NCBI GenBank assembly: GCA_017505535.1
Contig: JAFVPD010000026.1
Location: 1-45,146, forward strand
Direction of reading: 5' to 3'
Source: Muribaculaceae bacterium
Lineage (GTDB): Bacteria > Bacteroidota > Bacteroidia > Bacteroidales > Muribaculaceae
Length of the DNA stretch: 45,146 nucleotides
This document shows positions 8,199-18,032 of this stretch, piece by piece; position 1 is the stretch's first letter; the number at the start of each line of letters is the position of its first letter. Under the pieces are notes generated by a model. It was given only the letters and a program-made list of their open reading frames with translations. It searched no databases and was not told where the DNA came from. The position numbers were made by a program, and so were the translations under genes.

Positions 8199-9155
8199 TC
8201 AATATACATTTGAGGCAACTTGTTTAACACTCTGAGTTGCATTCAGTGAGTAAAAATGAATACTGGGAACTCCATGTGAAATCAGTTCTTTCACTTGAGA
8301 CGTACACCACTCTACGCCAACAGCCTTAACCATTGAATCGTCCTTGCATTTTATTAATTCATGCACCAAATCCGACGGTAAGTCAACATGAAACACTTTT
8401 GGCAAAATGGTCATTTGCCCCATAGTCATAATTGGCTTTATTCCGGGAATAATGGGCACCATAATTCCGGCTTTTCGACAACGTTCAACAAATGAAAAAT
8501 ATTTTTCATTATCAAAAAACATCTGAGTTACAATATATTCAGCTCCGTTGTCAACTTTGAGTTTAAGCCACTGCAAATCCATTTCTAAATTTGGCGCTTC
8601 TTCATGCTTTTCAGGATATCCGGCAACACCATAACTGAATTGCTCACCTGTGATTATATCCATCTTTGTTCCATCAAGAAACAACCCTTTATTAAAATCA
8701 TTTACTTGCAATTGTAATTCCGATGCATGAGAGTGCCCATTTTCATTTGGAATAAAACGACTTTCATGCTTTGCTTTATCGCCTCTTAGTAGCAACAAAT
8801 TTGTTATTCCTAAAAAATTGAGATCAATCAATGCATATTCTGTCTCAATCTTAGAATATCCACTACAAATAATGTGAGGTACTGCCGGAATATTATATCG
8901 CTGTTGTATTGCAGCGGCAACGGCAACAGTACCGGGGCGAGAGCGTTCTGTTACTTTTTGATACAAACCATCAGGAGTAGATTTATATACCAATTCGCTC
9001 CTATGAGTTGTGATGTTTATATATAACGGATTAAACTCCTTTAAGGAATCTATATTCTTAAATAACTGAGAAATACCTTTACCTTTTAATGGAGGTAACA
9101 CTTCAAAAGAAAACCCGGTACCGGTATGATTTTCTATTAGTTGAGGAATAGTCAT
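8199..9155 (-). CDS. metF: methylenetetrahydrofolate reductase
   Basis: 318 residues, a normal length for the flavin-dependent enzyme that reduces 5,10-methylenetetrahydrofolate to 5-methyltetrahydrofolate for methionine synthesis. The TIM-barrel start FSFEVLPP (about 15-22, with the active-site Glu) and the flavin-site segments NFLGITNLLLLRGD and TQMFFDN are clear. The promoter (9177-9206) faces a foreign fragment that begins about 30-60 bp upstream, so the native upstream region may have been replaced. It is followed closely by holB. Confidence 0.96.
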   Translation of the reverse strand: MTIPQLIENHTGTGFSFEVLPPLKGKGISQLFKNIDSLKEFNPLYINITTHRSELVYKSTPDGLYQKVTERSRPGTVAVAAAIQQRYNIPAVPHIICSGYSKIETEYALIDLNFLGITNLLLLRGDKAKHESRFIPNENGHSHASELQLQVNDFNKGLFLDGTKMDIITGEQFSYGVAGYPEKHEEAPNLEMDLQWLKLKVDNGAEYIVTQMFFDNEKYFSFVERCRKAGIMVPIIPGIKPIMTMGQMTILPKVFHVDLPSDLVHELIKCKDDSMVKAVGVEWCTSQVKELISHGVPSIHFYSLNATQSVKQVASNVY

Positions 9156-9176
9156 TGTTTAATTGATTTATTATTG

Positions 9177-9206
9177 CAAATTTAATGATTTTCGCCGATA
9201 TTCAAG
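9177..9206 (-). promoter_or_regulatory. metF promoter
   Basis: Minus strand CTTG (9206-9203), 18 bp, TAAATTTG (9184-9177). The -7 box is a full match; the spacer is slightly short. Confidence 0.6.
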
Positions 9207-9232
9207 TATGTCTGCTTTATTTATTTTAGTGA

Positions 9233-10384
9233 CAACTTTCATTCTGTTTCAACAACGACACGCAGCAGATGGATTTTATCATCGGCTATGAGGTGAAGTT
9301 GTCGGGCAATCACAATTGTAAGGGTGTGCCTCAAGGGGCTTTCTATGACATCTGCGATGAGCTCAAGGGCCGTTACCCAAAGGATTTCAAGTGGCTTGGG
9401 TGGCATCCTAATTGTCGGTGCTATGTCGTGCCTATCATCAAGAGCGAGGAGCGTTTTTGGGAGGACGAGGACAAGCGGGGTGATGACAACGAGGAGATTA
9501 CTGAGCTACCGGACAACTTCAAGCAATGGGCTGCGCAGAACAAAGAAAGAATTGATAAAGCCGAGCAACGGGGTACACAACCTTATTTTGTGAGAGATAA
9601 CAGGGAAAGAATAAAAGCGGTCCAATCATTGCTTGGAGAAGCATATTCTTCTATGCGAAGTGCTGATACTACTATAAAATTAGACCCGACACCTATACAA
9701 GATATTACAAGCATACGATTAAAAATAGATGAAATAGCAAAAGCCCATCCGGAATATTTTGCACGAGGATATAGGGGTATAGTTGCGGTCTCTAAAGAAA
9801 CCGGATATATGTCCACAACAATGGATGGTCTGATTTCAGTAAACTTTGCGACTGATAAAAATGGATTCAATGCCGGAGAATCTTTATTGTCAGCATTTGA
9901 GAAATTAAAAGGAAACTCTCCTCTTACTTTTAACGAAGAGTATTCTATTGAGGTGTTATGGCACGAAATATTGCACAATAAGAGTAAAAATACTGCGGTA
10001 CTACCACCTATTGACTCTCATCTTGGATTTCCACGTTGTGTTGCTGAAAACATAAATCAATATGTTGCAAGGAGCAGCTATGGAGACTTTTTAAAACAAT
10101 TGGGTCGAGATCCAACCCATGCCGGAGCAATTATGGCAAACGGGTATAGCTACAACTTTACTTTGCAAAATTTGAGAAAGATATTAGATAAGGCCAAGAT
10201 TAAGGAAACAGACTTCTTAAAGGAAGCAGAAGATGTCTTGATGAACGATTACACTGATATTGATAAAAAGATTGATAAGATATTATCATCTAAGTACAAA
10301 GGTAAAGATGAATGGAAGATAAGTAGGGTGTTTGGTTTTATTGAAAACAAAGACTTTAATGAATATTTAAAAATCTTGCCATAG
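9233..10384 (+). pseudogene. 5'-truncated Mu-F-like phage head protein with a zincin-like C-terminal domain
   Basis: The frame is open from 9233; the first ATG is at 9269 (371 residues). Residues 1-60 match the end of the phage Mu gpF/SPP1 gp7 head-morphogenesis domain, with the segments DICDEL, YPKDFKWLGWHP and the Cys motif HPNCRCY at 46-52. Phage MuF proteins often carry toxin or effector domains at the C-terminus. Here residues 110-371 contain HEILH (232-236) and a downstream Glu260, the layout of a HExxH zinc metallopeptidase. The N-terminal half of MuF is missing and there are no phage neighbours, so this is a displaced fragment. Base composition shifts at about 9590: the head part is GC-richer and the tip AT-rich, as if they had separate origins. 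Whether it is expressed is unclear. Confidence 0.72.
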
Positions 10385-10608
10385 TATTTTTAGAAAATCT
10401 TGTTCTTGCATCTTAGCCCAATAAGATTGAGCTTTTGAGGTATCTCCTCTCATAGAGAAAAGTAATCCAAGTGGTAATTTATATTGTCATTTGATTTGAT
10501 GTAAATATGGTAATATTTCATAAAATGCGACTCCCCTCTAAAACCAAATCTCTTCCATTCTTCAGCAGTGGGATTGTAGTCTAATATTGTTTCAATATGT
10601 TCTGCCAT
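10367..10608 (-). pseudogene. small frameshifted gene facing the zincin fragment
   Basis: An ATG at 10608 opens MAEHIETILDYN, but the frame stops after about 55 codons. The other frame continues with KLPLGLLFSMRGDTSKAQS and ends at 10367. Loss of a single A in the run near 10485-10490 would explain the break, giving an intact protein of about 80 residues. Acidic, small and adjacent to a toxin-like gene, it could be a decayed immunity or accessory gene. However, it is convergent with the putative toxin (18-base overlap) where immunity genes usually follow in the same direction. Function unknown. Confidence 0.55.
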
Positions 10609-10865
10609 AATTGCTCTTTTTTATTTACAAAGTTTAGAAATTACTAACAAATAAGCAATATTTTTATCGCCTTAATTGTTTGTCAATCAAAGATTTTGAG
10701 TAAATTTGTAGTATGGACAACTTGAATTTTTAGATACCGGATTTTATTATCTTATTGCATGGGACAATAGCAAAATCCTTTTTCTAAATTATAGCATTGT
10801 CAAATTAGTGCTTAATAATAAACTATATATTTTCAACGTTATTATCTCTGATAAGAGACTTTGAT
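10609..10865 (+). promoter_or_regulatory. promoter and long 5' untranslated region of the hydrolase gene
   Basis: TTTG at 10679-10682, 18 bp, and TAAATTTG at 10701-10708 predict a start near 10712-10715, about 150 nt before the hydrolase ATG. The leader contains a 6-codon frame (ATG at 10713). I see no strong hairpin or known riboswitch in it. Confidence 0.5.
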
Positions 10866-11888
10866 ATGAAACACCTTTTTTGCGTCACAATAATCTCTCT
10901 GCTTTCAAATGTACTCTGCTCAGCTCAATGGGTCGAGGATATACTCGCAAATGGATATGAGCAACTTACAATAACTCACGACATGGAGAAAGATAGCCCC
11001 GTTTCAACTATCATTCGTAAAAACATGGTAAACAACACCTTGAAAACAGGTGTTCTGTATATACACGGATATAATGATTATTTCTTTCAATCTGAAATGG
11101 GAGAGCGGTTTATCGAAAATAATATCGCTTTTTATGCTATTGATTTGAGAAATTATGGTAGGTCAATACGAAATCACGACATAATATTTGACACATCAGA
11201 TATCAGTGAATATTATGCCGACATTGAAGCCTCAATCCAAATAATGAAAGATGATGGGATTTCCAATATAATTTTAATTGGTCATTCTACCGGAGGACTT
11301 ATCGCAACTCGATACATGCAAGTACGAGACAGAGAAGAAATTATAGGACTAATCCTTAATAGTCCTTTCTTTGAATGGAATATGAGTCCGTTAATGAAAG
11401 ATATTGTAATCCCGGTAGCGTCTTCAATGAGTCATTTATTTCCCAATATGTCGTTCTCACAAGGTAATAGCACGGCTTATGGTGAAAGCCTACATCTTAA
11501 TCATCATGGCGAATGGCGATATAACCTTGACTGGAAAATGATGCCTTCGCCCAAAGTAAAAACGAGGTGGTTAAACGCAATAAATAAGGCTCATAGTGAT
11601 GTAGAAACAGGACGAAAAATTTCAAAACCCATCTTACTAATGCACTCCGACAAAACCATTATTGGTGAGACCTGGAACGAATCCTTTCAAACTGGCGATG
11701 CAGTTTTAAACGTTGACGACATTTCTCGTATTGGTCGCTCTATAGGATTCTCAATAAGAGAGGCCACCGTAAAAGATGGCCTCCATGACTTGTTATTGTC
11801 TCGTAAAAATGTAAGAGATGCCGCTTATAATTGCATTTTCAAATGGATATCTGAAATAACTGCAATCAATCTCTATTCTCCTCAGTAG
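10866..11888 (+). CDS. exported alpha/beta hydrolase (serine aminopeptidase S33-like)
   Basis: 340 residues with an N-terminal signal peptide ending near residue 20 (hydrophobic run, then CSAQ). The alpha/beta-hydrolase core shows YIHGYNDYF as the oxyanion strand and the nucleophile elbow GHSTGG (Ser near residue 140). A Asp in LMHSDKT and a His in KDGLHDLL follow, completing a Ser-Asp-His triad. The family includes lysophospholipases and monoglyceride lipases; the substrate cannot be told. The protein probably acts in the periplasm. It converges on the lipoprotein gene downstream, with a 23-base overlap of the 3' ends. Confidence 0.85.
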   Translation: MKHLFCVTIISLLSNVLCSAQWVEDILANGYEQLTITHDMEKDSPVSTIIRKNMVNNTLKTGVLYIHGYNDYFFQSEMGERFIENNIAFYAIDLRNYGRSIRNHDIIFDTSDISEYYADIEASIQIMKDDGISNIILIGHSTGGLIATRYMQVRDREEIIGLILNSPFFEWNMSPLMKDIVIPVASSMSHLFPNMSFSQGNSTAYGESLHLNHHGEWRYNLDWKMMPSPKVKTRWLNAINKAHSDVETGRKISKPILLMHSDKTIIGETWNESFQTGDAVLNVDDISRIGRSIGFSIREATVKDGLHDLLLSRKNVRDAAYNCIFKWISEITAINLYSPQ

Positions 11889-12696
11889 TTCGAGCTATTT
11901 GATCGCGAGACAACGCCAACAATTGCTCAAGTTTTTCACCTCGGTGCATTGCCGCCTTCAATCTCGTAATAATTTCAGAATATTTATAGGTCATTGCAAA
12001 CGCTTCGATTTCATCTTTCGTGAGCTTTATTGACTTATTTCTATTGCCATTAAATCTGACTGAAATAGAAGCCCCTTTATGCGCACACGCAAACTCTCCA
12101 AGAGTATCGCATTCTTCTTTGACAAATGTTATCATTTCAGAACTTGACGACCTATAATTGCGATCCCCATCAAATGGAACAGTTGCAGTTGTAACTGTCT
12201 CACCATTTGCAACGAGCGAAACTGAAGTATGTTTCAACCCATCTTGTAGTGAAGAAATGACATAAAAATCACCTTCAGGAGTTATTCGGGCTTGAATTCC
12301 ATTTTTATCCAAAATTGACTTATTTGCCTTTTTGGCAACAATATATGGCTCAACCAATTGAGGATTACTGATCTTCACAAAATTTGATTCCATTTCTTTA
12401 AATAATCCTTGCATTACCGCAATAAGACTATCATTTTGTTCAATATCTCTTAATGTTTTACCCTCGATTGCTTTTGGTCTCAAATTCATAGCCTTTCGTC
12501 TCACGTCAATTTCACGTGGATAACATTTATCAATTGAGTCCAACAATGATACAGCGATTGAATATTGACGACTTTCAATTGATTCTTCAGCTTGCGTTAA
12601 TAATTTATTTGCTGCATCTCTATTATTATTACCACATGATAAAACACCAAACATAATAGCGCTTGCTATTACTATTTTAGTTACTACGTTGCACAT
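11866..12696 (-). CDS. putative lipoprotein of unknown function
   Basis: 276 residues. A signal peptide with the lipobox VLSC puts the acylated cysteine near residue 21. The mature part begins with a helical region (about 27-125) that looks like a tetratricopeptide-type or coiled segment, followed by a predicted beta region (about 130-215) and a charged helical C-terminus. I do not recognise the family. The start overlaps the end of the RelA/SpoT gene by 20 bases in another frame, so it is probably co-transcribed with it. A later Met at about residue 15 would shorten the signal too far, so I kept the first ATG. Confidence 0.7.
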   Translation of the reverse strand: MCNVVTKIVIASAIMFGVLSCGNNNRDAANKLLTQAEESIESRQYSIAVSLLDSIDKCYPREIDVRRKAMNLRPKAIEGKTLRDIEQNDSLIAVMQGLFKEMESNFVKISNPQLVEPYIVAKKANKSILDKNGIQARITPEGDFYVISSLQDGLKHTSVSLVANGETVTTATVPFDGDRNYRSSSSEMITFVKEECDTLGEFACAHKGASISVRFNGNRNKSIKLTKDEIEAFAMTYKYSEIITRLKAAMHRGEKLEQLLALSRDQIARTTEENRD

Positions 12697-14890
12697 CTTT
12701 TACTCCTTTTACTGTTTTAATTTTTTTAATCAAATTATTAAGGGATTGTGTATCACTCACTCCGACTACCAGATAGCCTTGGAACAAGCCATCATTTGAG
12801 TCAATTGCGATATTGCGTAAAGACACATCTTTTTCCTTTGTAATTATTGATGTTATATTTGTTACAATACCAATATCATCATGGCCAACGATGCGAAGTG
12901 TTGCGCCAAATTGTGCGCCAAGTTTTCCAGACCATTTAGTGTTTATGAGTCTATAGGGATATTTGCTCTTAATATTTTGAGCATTGGGGCAATCTATTCT
13001 ATGGATTTTTATAACTCCCTCAGATGAAATGAAGCCGAAAACGTCATCTCCATATATGGGATTGCAACATTTTGCCAACTTATAATTAATCCCTTTAATA
13101 TTATTGCCAATAATTAGGACGTCACTATTACTTTTATCTTCTTGAGTGGGTTGCAATGTAAACCCTTCGGCCGAACGCGTTTCTGTATTCTCTGCCAATT
13201 TATTAGATAGAGCCAAATACTCATCTATAACATTAGTCACCTCAAGTTTTTCTTGTGCTATGTCATGATAAAAATCAGTAACTGTCTTATAGCCCATCTT
13301 TTTGATAAGCTTCATCAGCAAAGCCTCTTCAACCTCAATTTTACGATTCTTGAACCTTCTATGTAGTAACTCTTTGCCAAATTCCGAAGATTTACTACCC
13401 ATTTCGTGAACCGTTTGACGTATTTTGTTTCGGGCCTTTGATGTTACTACAAAATTGAGCCAGTCAAGTTTGGGCACTTGATTTGATGAAGTGATAATTT
13501 CGACCGTATCTCCACTTTTGAGTCTATAATTAAGTTTTTGATTTCGCCCGTTTACCTTTCCACCTGTACATGCACAGCCCAACTTTGAATGAATATTAAA
13601 TGCAAAATCAAGTACCGAAGCACCTAACGGCAACTTATATAAATCACCTTTAGGGGTAAACACAAAGACTTCTTTATCATAGATATCCATCTTCATGTTT
13701 TTCATCAATTCCATAGGTCCGGTCTCAGCGGCTTCTAATATATCACGCACATTGTTCATCCATGTGTCAAGATTTGACTCACTTTTTATTCCTTTATACT
13801 TCCAATGCGCAGCCAAACCTTTCTCAGCAACGAGGTCCATACGTTTAGTGCGTATTTGCACCTCAACCCATTTATTATCAGGCCCGTAAACAGTTGTATG
13901 CAAAGACTCATATCCGTTGCTTTTGGGGATACTCAGCCAATCTTTCATGCGTGAAGGATTGGGCTGATACATATCTGTTATCAACGAATAGGCAAGCCAA
14001 CAATCGCTTTTTTCTTTCTGTAACGTGGAATCTAAAATAATGCGTATTGCAAACAAATCATATATTCCATCAAGGTCGTTATTTTGTTTTCTCATTTTGT
14101 TCCAAATGGAATATATTGATTTTGTTCGACCTTTGATTTCAAATTTTAATCCTTCCGATTCTAATTTTTCTTTTACAGGTTTTATGAAATCGGCAATATA
14201 TGCCTCACGCTTCACCTTTGTCTCGTTTAGTTTGTGTGCTATCTCAGTATATATCTCGCGATTGGTGTATTTAAGAGACATATCCTCCAATTCCGATTTG
14301 ATTGCATATAACCCCAATCGATGAGCCAATGGCGCATATAAATAATTGGATTCATATGCTACATCGTGGACATACTTTTCATTTGGATGGTGATTAATTG
14401 CTCGCATAAGGGCCAAACGATCAATAATCATTATTATTATAACCCTTATGTCTTCAGCAAATGTGAGCAACAATTTTCGGAAATTATCACTTTCAACGGC
14501 AGCTTGACGACTATACAACGATGAAACTTTGAGTAGACCTCTTATGAGTTTTGCAATATCTTCGCCCCATTCTAAGACTATCTCTTCGGCCGGAATAAAC
14601 TCAGTTTTACATAAACTATGCAACAATATAGCAATCACCATGTTTCGATCCGGGCCAATCTTATCACAGAGTAGGGCAGCTGTCTGCAAATTATGAATTG
14701 TTGGATTTATACCATACCGATCCCTTCGGCATTGATTTTGACCAATACCTTCAGATATTGTTTTGCGCACTTTTTCAACATCATCTGACTCCAATACTTC
14801 ACGTAAAGAGCGTAAAATACTTCTACTCAATTGAAGCAGTGTTTTTTTCTCATCTGATGTAAAATACTTCTCGTCCATTATTCTGAGCAT
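12677..14890 (-). CDS. RelA/SpoT (p)ppGpp synthetase with degenerate hydrolase domain
   Basis: 737 residues, standard long-RSH length. Domains in order: HD-type hydrolase (about 30-190), synthetase (about 240-370), TGS (about 405-465), a zinc-finger/conserved-cysteine helical region, and C-terminal ACT (about 660-735). In the hydrolase domain the HD pair is lost: the expected LLHDVVEDT reads LLHSLCKTEF, and the DRLHNMR segment reads DRLALMR. The synthetase keeps IYSIWNKM, DLFAIRIIL, SNGYESLHTTV and EVQIRT. It is probably a synthesis-only RelA-type enzyme, with a separate SpoT-type hydrolase elsewhere in the genome. It makes the (p)ppGpp alarmone in response to starvation. Confidence 0.9.
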   Translation of the reverse strand: MLRIMDEKYFTSDEKKTLLQLSRSILRSLREVLESDDVEKVRKTISEGIGQNQCRRDRYGINPTIHNLQTAALLCDKIGPDRNMVIAILLHSLCKTEFIPAEEIVLEWGEDIAKLIRGLLKVSSLYSRQAAVESDNFRKLLLTFAEDIRVIIIMIIDRLALMRAINHHPNEKYVHDVAYESNYLYAPLAHRLGLYAIKSELEDMSLKYTNREIYTEIAHKLNETKVKREAYIADFIKPVKEKLESEGLKFEIKGRTKSIYSIWNKMRKQNNDLDGIYDLFAIRIILDSTLQKEKSDCWLAYSLITDMYQPNPSRMKDWLSIPKSNGYESLHTTVYGPDNKWVEVQIRTKRMDLVAEKGLAAHWKYKGIKSESNLDTWMNNVRDILEAAETGPMELMKNMKMDIYDKEVFVFTPKGDLYKLPLGASVLDFAFNIHSKLGCACTGGKVNGRNQKLNYRLKSGDTVEIITSSNQVPKLDWLNFVVTSKARNKIRQTVHEMGSKSSEFGKELLHRRFKNRKIEVEEALLMKLIKKMGYKTVTDFYHDIAQEKLEVTNVIDEYLALSNKLAENTETRSAEGFTLQPTQEDKSNSDVLIIGNNIKGINYKLAKCCNPIYGDDVFGFISSEGVIKIHRIDCPNAQNIKSKYPYRLINTKWSGKLGAQFGATLRIVGHDDIGIVTNITSIITKEKDVSLRNIAIDSNDGLFQGYLVVGVSDTQSLNNLIKKIKTVKGVKDVQRSN

Positions 14891-14921
14891 TATCCGAGGA
14901 ACATAAATGTTCTTCTAATTA

Positions 14922-15515
14922 TTACATTTCATTCATTTGTTCTATATAGTTCAAAATTTCCTCTCGACCTCGGCCATCTTGACTTGATGACATAAATATC
15001 GGAGGTAATTCTTCCCATTGCTTGAGCAAAATATTAGTATAATTGTTGATATTTCGTTTTCCGGCTTCAGGCCCAAGTTTGTCCAATTTGGTAAAAACGA
15101 TACTGAATGGCACCTCATTTTCACCTAACCACTGCATAAATTCAAGGTCAATTTTTTGAGGCTCCAATCGTGAGTCAACCAAAACAAACAGATTGGTCAT
15201 TTGTGCTCTATTCAAAATATAATCCTCAATCATTTTACGCAACATTTCTCGACTTTCCTTCCCACGTTGCGCAAATCCATATCCCGGCAAGTCAACAATG
15301 TACCACTCCTCATTTATTAAGAAATGATTTATCAACATTGTCTTACCCGGCATTGATGACGTATGAGCTAAATTTTTGCGCCCGGTCAACATATTAATCA
15401 ACGACGATTTCCCAACATTTGATCGGCCAATAAATGCATATTCCCGTTTATCGCTCATTGGGCATTGATGAACTGTTGAATTACTAATTTCAAATTTTGC
15501 ACTATTAATTTTCAT
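14922..15515 (-). CDS. engB: ribosome biogenesis GTPase EngB/YihA
   Basis: About 197 residues from ATG at 15515; an upstream extension of 17 hydrophobic residues is not typical of the family and is rejected. TRAFAC GTPase with G1 [10 protein letters not shown]3 DLPGYGFA and G4 TKLDK. It is needed for maturation of the large ribosomal subunit. It is divergent from trmN6 and precedes the RelA/SpoT gene in the same direction, with a 31-nt gap. Confidence 0.94.
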   Translation of the reverse strand: MKINSAKFEISNSTVHQCPMSDKREYAFIGRSNVGKSSLINMLTGRKNLAHTSSMPGKTMLINHFLINEEWYIVDLPGYGFAQRGKESREMLRKMIEDYILNRAQMTNLFVLVDSRLEPQKIDLEFMQWLGENEVPFSIVFTKLDKLGPEAGKRNINNYTNILLKQWEELPPIFMSSSQDGRGREEILNYIEQMNEM

Positions 15516-15607
15516 ATCATAACTTTTATTAAACGTAAAGTTAAGAATAAACATTTTATAAAACAAACTACAACGAGAGTTAGTTTAGATATTTTCGGAT
15601 TTTTGAC

Positions 15608-15615
15608 TAACTTTG
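15608..15615 (+). promoter_or_regulatory. -7 box of the trmN6 promoter
   Basis: TAACTTTG is a full TAnnTTTG match. TTTA at about 15584 is a weak -33 box. The start site would fall near 15619-15622, a few bases before the ATG at 15628, and shows that a longer frame beginning at 15613 is not real. Confidence 0.55.
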
Positions 15616-15627
15616 CCACAAATTACA

Positions 15628-16362
15628 ATGTTAATGGCCCGAAAGAGAGAATCGATTTTTCATTTTAAACAATTTAGCATTAAAAACGACCTCAGTGCTA
15701 TGAAAGTTGGCACCGACGGAGTTTTATTAGGGGCATGGTGTAATGTCAGTAATTCGACAAAAATTTTAGATATCGGCTCCGGGACGGGACTCATCTCTTT
15801 AATGTTGGCTCAACGTTGTAATGCTCCAATAATTGGCGTTGAAATTGAGCTGAATGCCGTTTCCGAATCAATTTATAACATCAATAATTCAAAGTGGTGC
15901 GATCGCATTACTGTCAAACATGGTGACATTCTTGATTTGACTCCATCTCTTGCATCTATTGGTGTTGACCATATTGTGAGCAATCCTCCATTTTTCACAA
16001 ACGGCTTAATTGCACCTAATCATACCCGAGCTTTGGCTCGACATTGTGGTAGTTTAAATTTCAATTCACTCTTAGCCGTAAGTAAACTGATTCTCCCGAA
16101 CTACGGTCTATTGTCTTTTATATCTCCGACCGATTGCTACGACGAAATAATAGAATCCGCAGTTTCTAATCAACTCAATGTTAGTCGCATTACTTCAGTT
16201 TTTTCCTATAGAAAAGACTCTAAGCCAATACGACTTCTATGGGAAATGACTCCAACATCAATTGGCAATACAATTAAATCAAATATCACAATTAGAGATT
16301 CTATTAATGATTACTCTCAAGAGTATATAAACCTCACAAAAGATTTTTACTTAAAATTTTAG
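15628..16362 (+). CDS. trmN6: tRNA1(Val) (adenine37-N6)-methyltransferase
   Basis: About 244 residues (the next Met at 15634 is also possible). S-adenosylmethionine-binding Rossmann fold with DIGSGTGLISLMLAQR near residue 50 and the N6-adenine motif SNPPFF near residue 122. The N-terminal block MKVGTDGVLLGAW is characteristic of YfiC/TrmN6. It modifies A37 next to the anticodon of tRNA-Val. Only 3 nt separate it from the CPBP protease gene, so they form an operon. Confidence 0.92.
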   Translation: MLMARKRESIFHFKQFSIKNDLSAMKVGTDGVLLGAWCNVSNSTKILDIGSGTGLISLMLAQRCNAPIIGVEIELNAVSESIYNINNSKWCDRITVKHGDILDLTPSLASIGVDHIVSNPPFFTNGLIAPNHTRALARHCGSLNFNSLLAVSKLILPNYGLLSFISPTDCYDEIIESAVSNQLNVSRITSVFSYRKDSKPIRLLWEMTPTSIGNTIKSNITIRDSINDYSQEYINLTKDFYLKF

Positions 16363-16365
16363 GAA

Positions 16366-17298
16366 ATGAACACTCAGAAAATACAGCCACGCGTTTCATT
16401 TAGTCAAAAATTTGGATTATTCATTTGTGCATGGATACTAACGACTATTATTGGAGGCACAATAATTGGATTAATTCAATATAAATTTGGAGGTGATTCA
16501 ACTCCGGCACTAAGAATTTCAACAATAATACAAGATGTTTTCATTTTTATAGTGCCTGCGATAGTTACGGCGGTCTTTATTACTCGCACTCCGGCGTCAT
16601 TTTTATGTATTGATCGCTTTGTATCAGTAAAAAAGATTGTATTGACACTCTTAACACTTACATTGGCAATTCCAATAATGAATTTTATTATTGAATGGAA
16701 TGCCAACATTCATCTACCTGATTCGTTAAGTTCCATTGAACAATGGATGAAAAATCAAGAAATAGCTGCAGCTAATTCTGTAACCATTCTTTTGGGGAAA
16801 TCTGACATACCCAACCTCATTATGTCAATTTTAATTGTCGGTATATTTGCCGGACTGAGCGAAGAATTATTTTTCAGAGGAGCGCTACAACGCATCTTTC
16901 AATCAAAACCGATGAATATCCACGTAGCAATATGGTGTACTGCCATCATATTCAGTGCTGTTCACATGCAATTTTATGGATTTATACCTCGCATGTTGTT
17001 AGGCGCATTTTTTGGTTATTTACTTTGGTGGAGCAAATCATTATGGTTGCCAATCATTGCTCACATCTACAACAACACCTTAACCGTAATTTTCACATGG
17101 TTAAATAATAGGGGAGCGGTTACAATTGACGCAAACTCAATTGGAGCCACGACAAACTATCAAGACATCATTATTGCGATAATCAGTCTGATTGTTACTA
17201 TTATTTCTATTTACTACTTGCGCAAAGTTCTGACTAAAAATATTAATCAAACTTCTTGCGATGGAACACAAAGCCTCGGCCAAGGTACTTCTCTTTAA
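16366..17298 (+). CDS. CPBP-family intramembrane metalloprotease (CAAX protease-like)
   Basis: 310 residues with about eight predicted membrane helices. The C-terminal Abi/CPBP domain shows motif 1 EELFFRG near residue 166, a His in AVHMQFYG, and motif 4 with HIYNN near residue 226, the Glu/His set of these glutamic or metal-dependent intramembrane peptidases. Relatives process prenylated proteins or bacteriocin-type peptides; the substrate is unknown. The gene lies 3 nt after trmN6. Its end overlaps the end of lptB by 56 bases (convergent). Confidence 0.88.
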   Translation: MNTQKIQPRVSFSQKFGLFICAWILTTIIGGTIIGLIQYKFGGDSTPALRISTIIQDVFIFIVPAIVTAVFITRTPASFLCIDRFVSVKKIVLTLLTLTLAIPIMNFIIEWNANIHLPDSLSSIEQWMKNQEIAAANSVTILLGKSDIPNLIMSILIVGIFAGLSEELFFRGALQRIFQSKPMNIHVAIWCTAIIFSAVHMQFYGFIPRMLLGAFFGYLLWWSKSLWLPIIAHIYNNTLTVIFTWLNNRGAVTIDANSIGATTNYQDIIIAIISLIVTIISIYYLRKVLTKNINQTSCDGTQSLGQGTSL

Positions 17299-18028
17299 CC
17301 ACAGGGTTCTCAGCCAACTCTTCGGAGGTGCCTTGAAAGAGTATTTTACCTTCAAACAACAAATAGGCTCTATCGGTAATACTTAATGTTTCGGGGGCAT
17401 TGTGGTCGGTAATGAGAATCCCTATATTTTTTTCTTTGAGTTTGTAAACAACCGACTGAATATCTTCTACCGCGATAGGGTCAACACCTGCAAATGGTTC
17501 ATCAAGCATTATAAACTTGGGATTAATTGCCAAGCATCTTGCGATTTCAGTACGACGACGTTCGCCACCCGATAATTGATCCCCTAAATTTTTCCTAACT
17601 CCGTGTAAATTAAATTCACTAATAAGACTTTCGAGTTTATACTTTTGATATTCTTTTGTCGTATTGGTCATTTCCAACACCGCCCTTAGGTTATCTTCAA
17701 CACTCAACTTTCGAAACACCGATGCCTCTTGAGCCAAATAACCAATTCCATGTTGAGCTCTTTTATAAACCGGAAACTTTGTAATATTTAAATCGTCAAG
17801 AAATATCTCACCTTCATTAGGTGTAACCAAACCAACAGTCATATAAAACGTAGTGGTTTTCCCGGCTCCATTAGGGCCTAAGAGACCAACTATTTCACCT
17901 TGGGCAACATTGATTGAAACATGATTTACAACAGTTCGTTGACGATATTTTTTCACCAAGTTATCGGTGCGCAATACCATTTTCTCGTTACTCTGTTGTT
18001 GATCTTCAGTATATATTGTTTCTTCCAT
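17243..18028 (-). CDS. lptB: LPS export ABC transporter ATP-binding protein LptB
   Basis: 261 residues. ATP-binding cassette with Walker [11 protein letters not shown], the Q-loop [10 protein letters not shown] typical of LptB, signature LSGGERRR, Walker [14 protein letters not shown] and H-loop ITDHN. With LptF and LptG (not in the window) it powers lipopolysaccharide extraction from the inner membrane. The first 16 residues are variable; a start at the internal Met before VLRTDNL is possible. The upstream neighbour is udk with a 4-nt gap. Confidence 0.93.
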   Translation of the reverse strand: MEETIYTEDQQQSNEKMVLRTDNLVKKYRQRTVVNHVSINVAQGEIVGLLGPNGAGKTTTFYMTVGLVTPNEGEIFLDDLNITKFPVYKRAQHGIGYLAQEASVFRKLSVEDNLRAVLEMTNTTKEYQKYKLESLISEFNLHGVRKNLGDQLSGGERRRTEIARCLAINPKFIMLDEPFAGVDPIAVEDIQSVVYKLKEKNIGILITDHNAPETLSITDRAYLLFEGKILFQGTSEELAENPVVKEKYLGRGFVFHRKKFD

Positions 18029-18032
18029 TTGT

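Noticed and set aside
15516..15566. N-terminal extension of EngB
   Set aside because: The extra residues are hydrophobic and not typical of the family; the ATG at 15515 fits.
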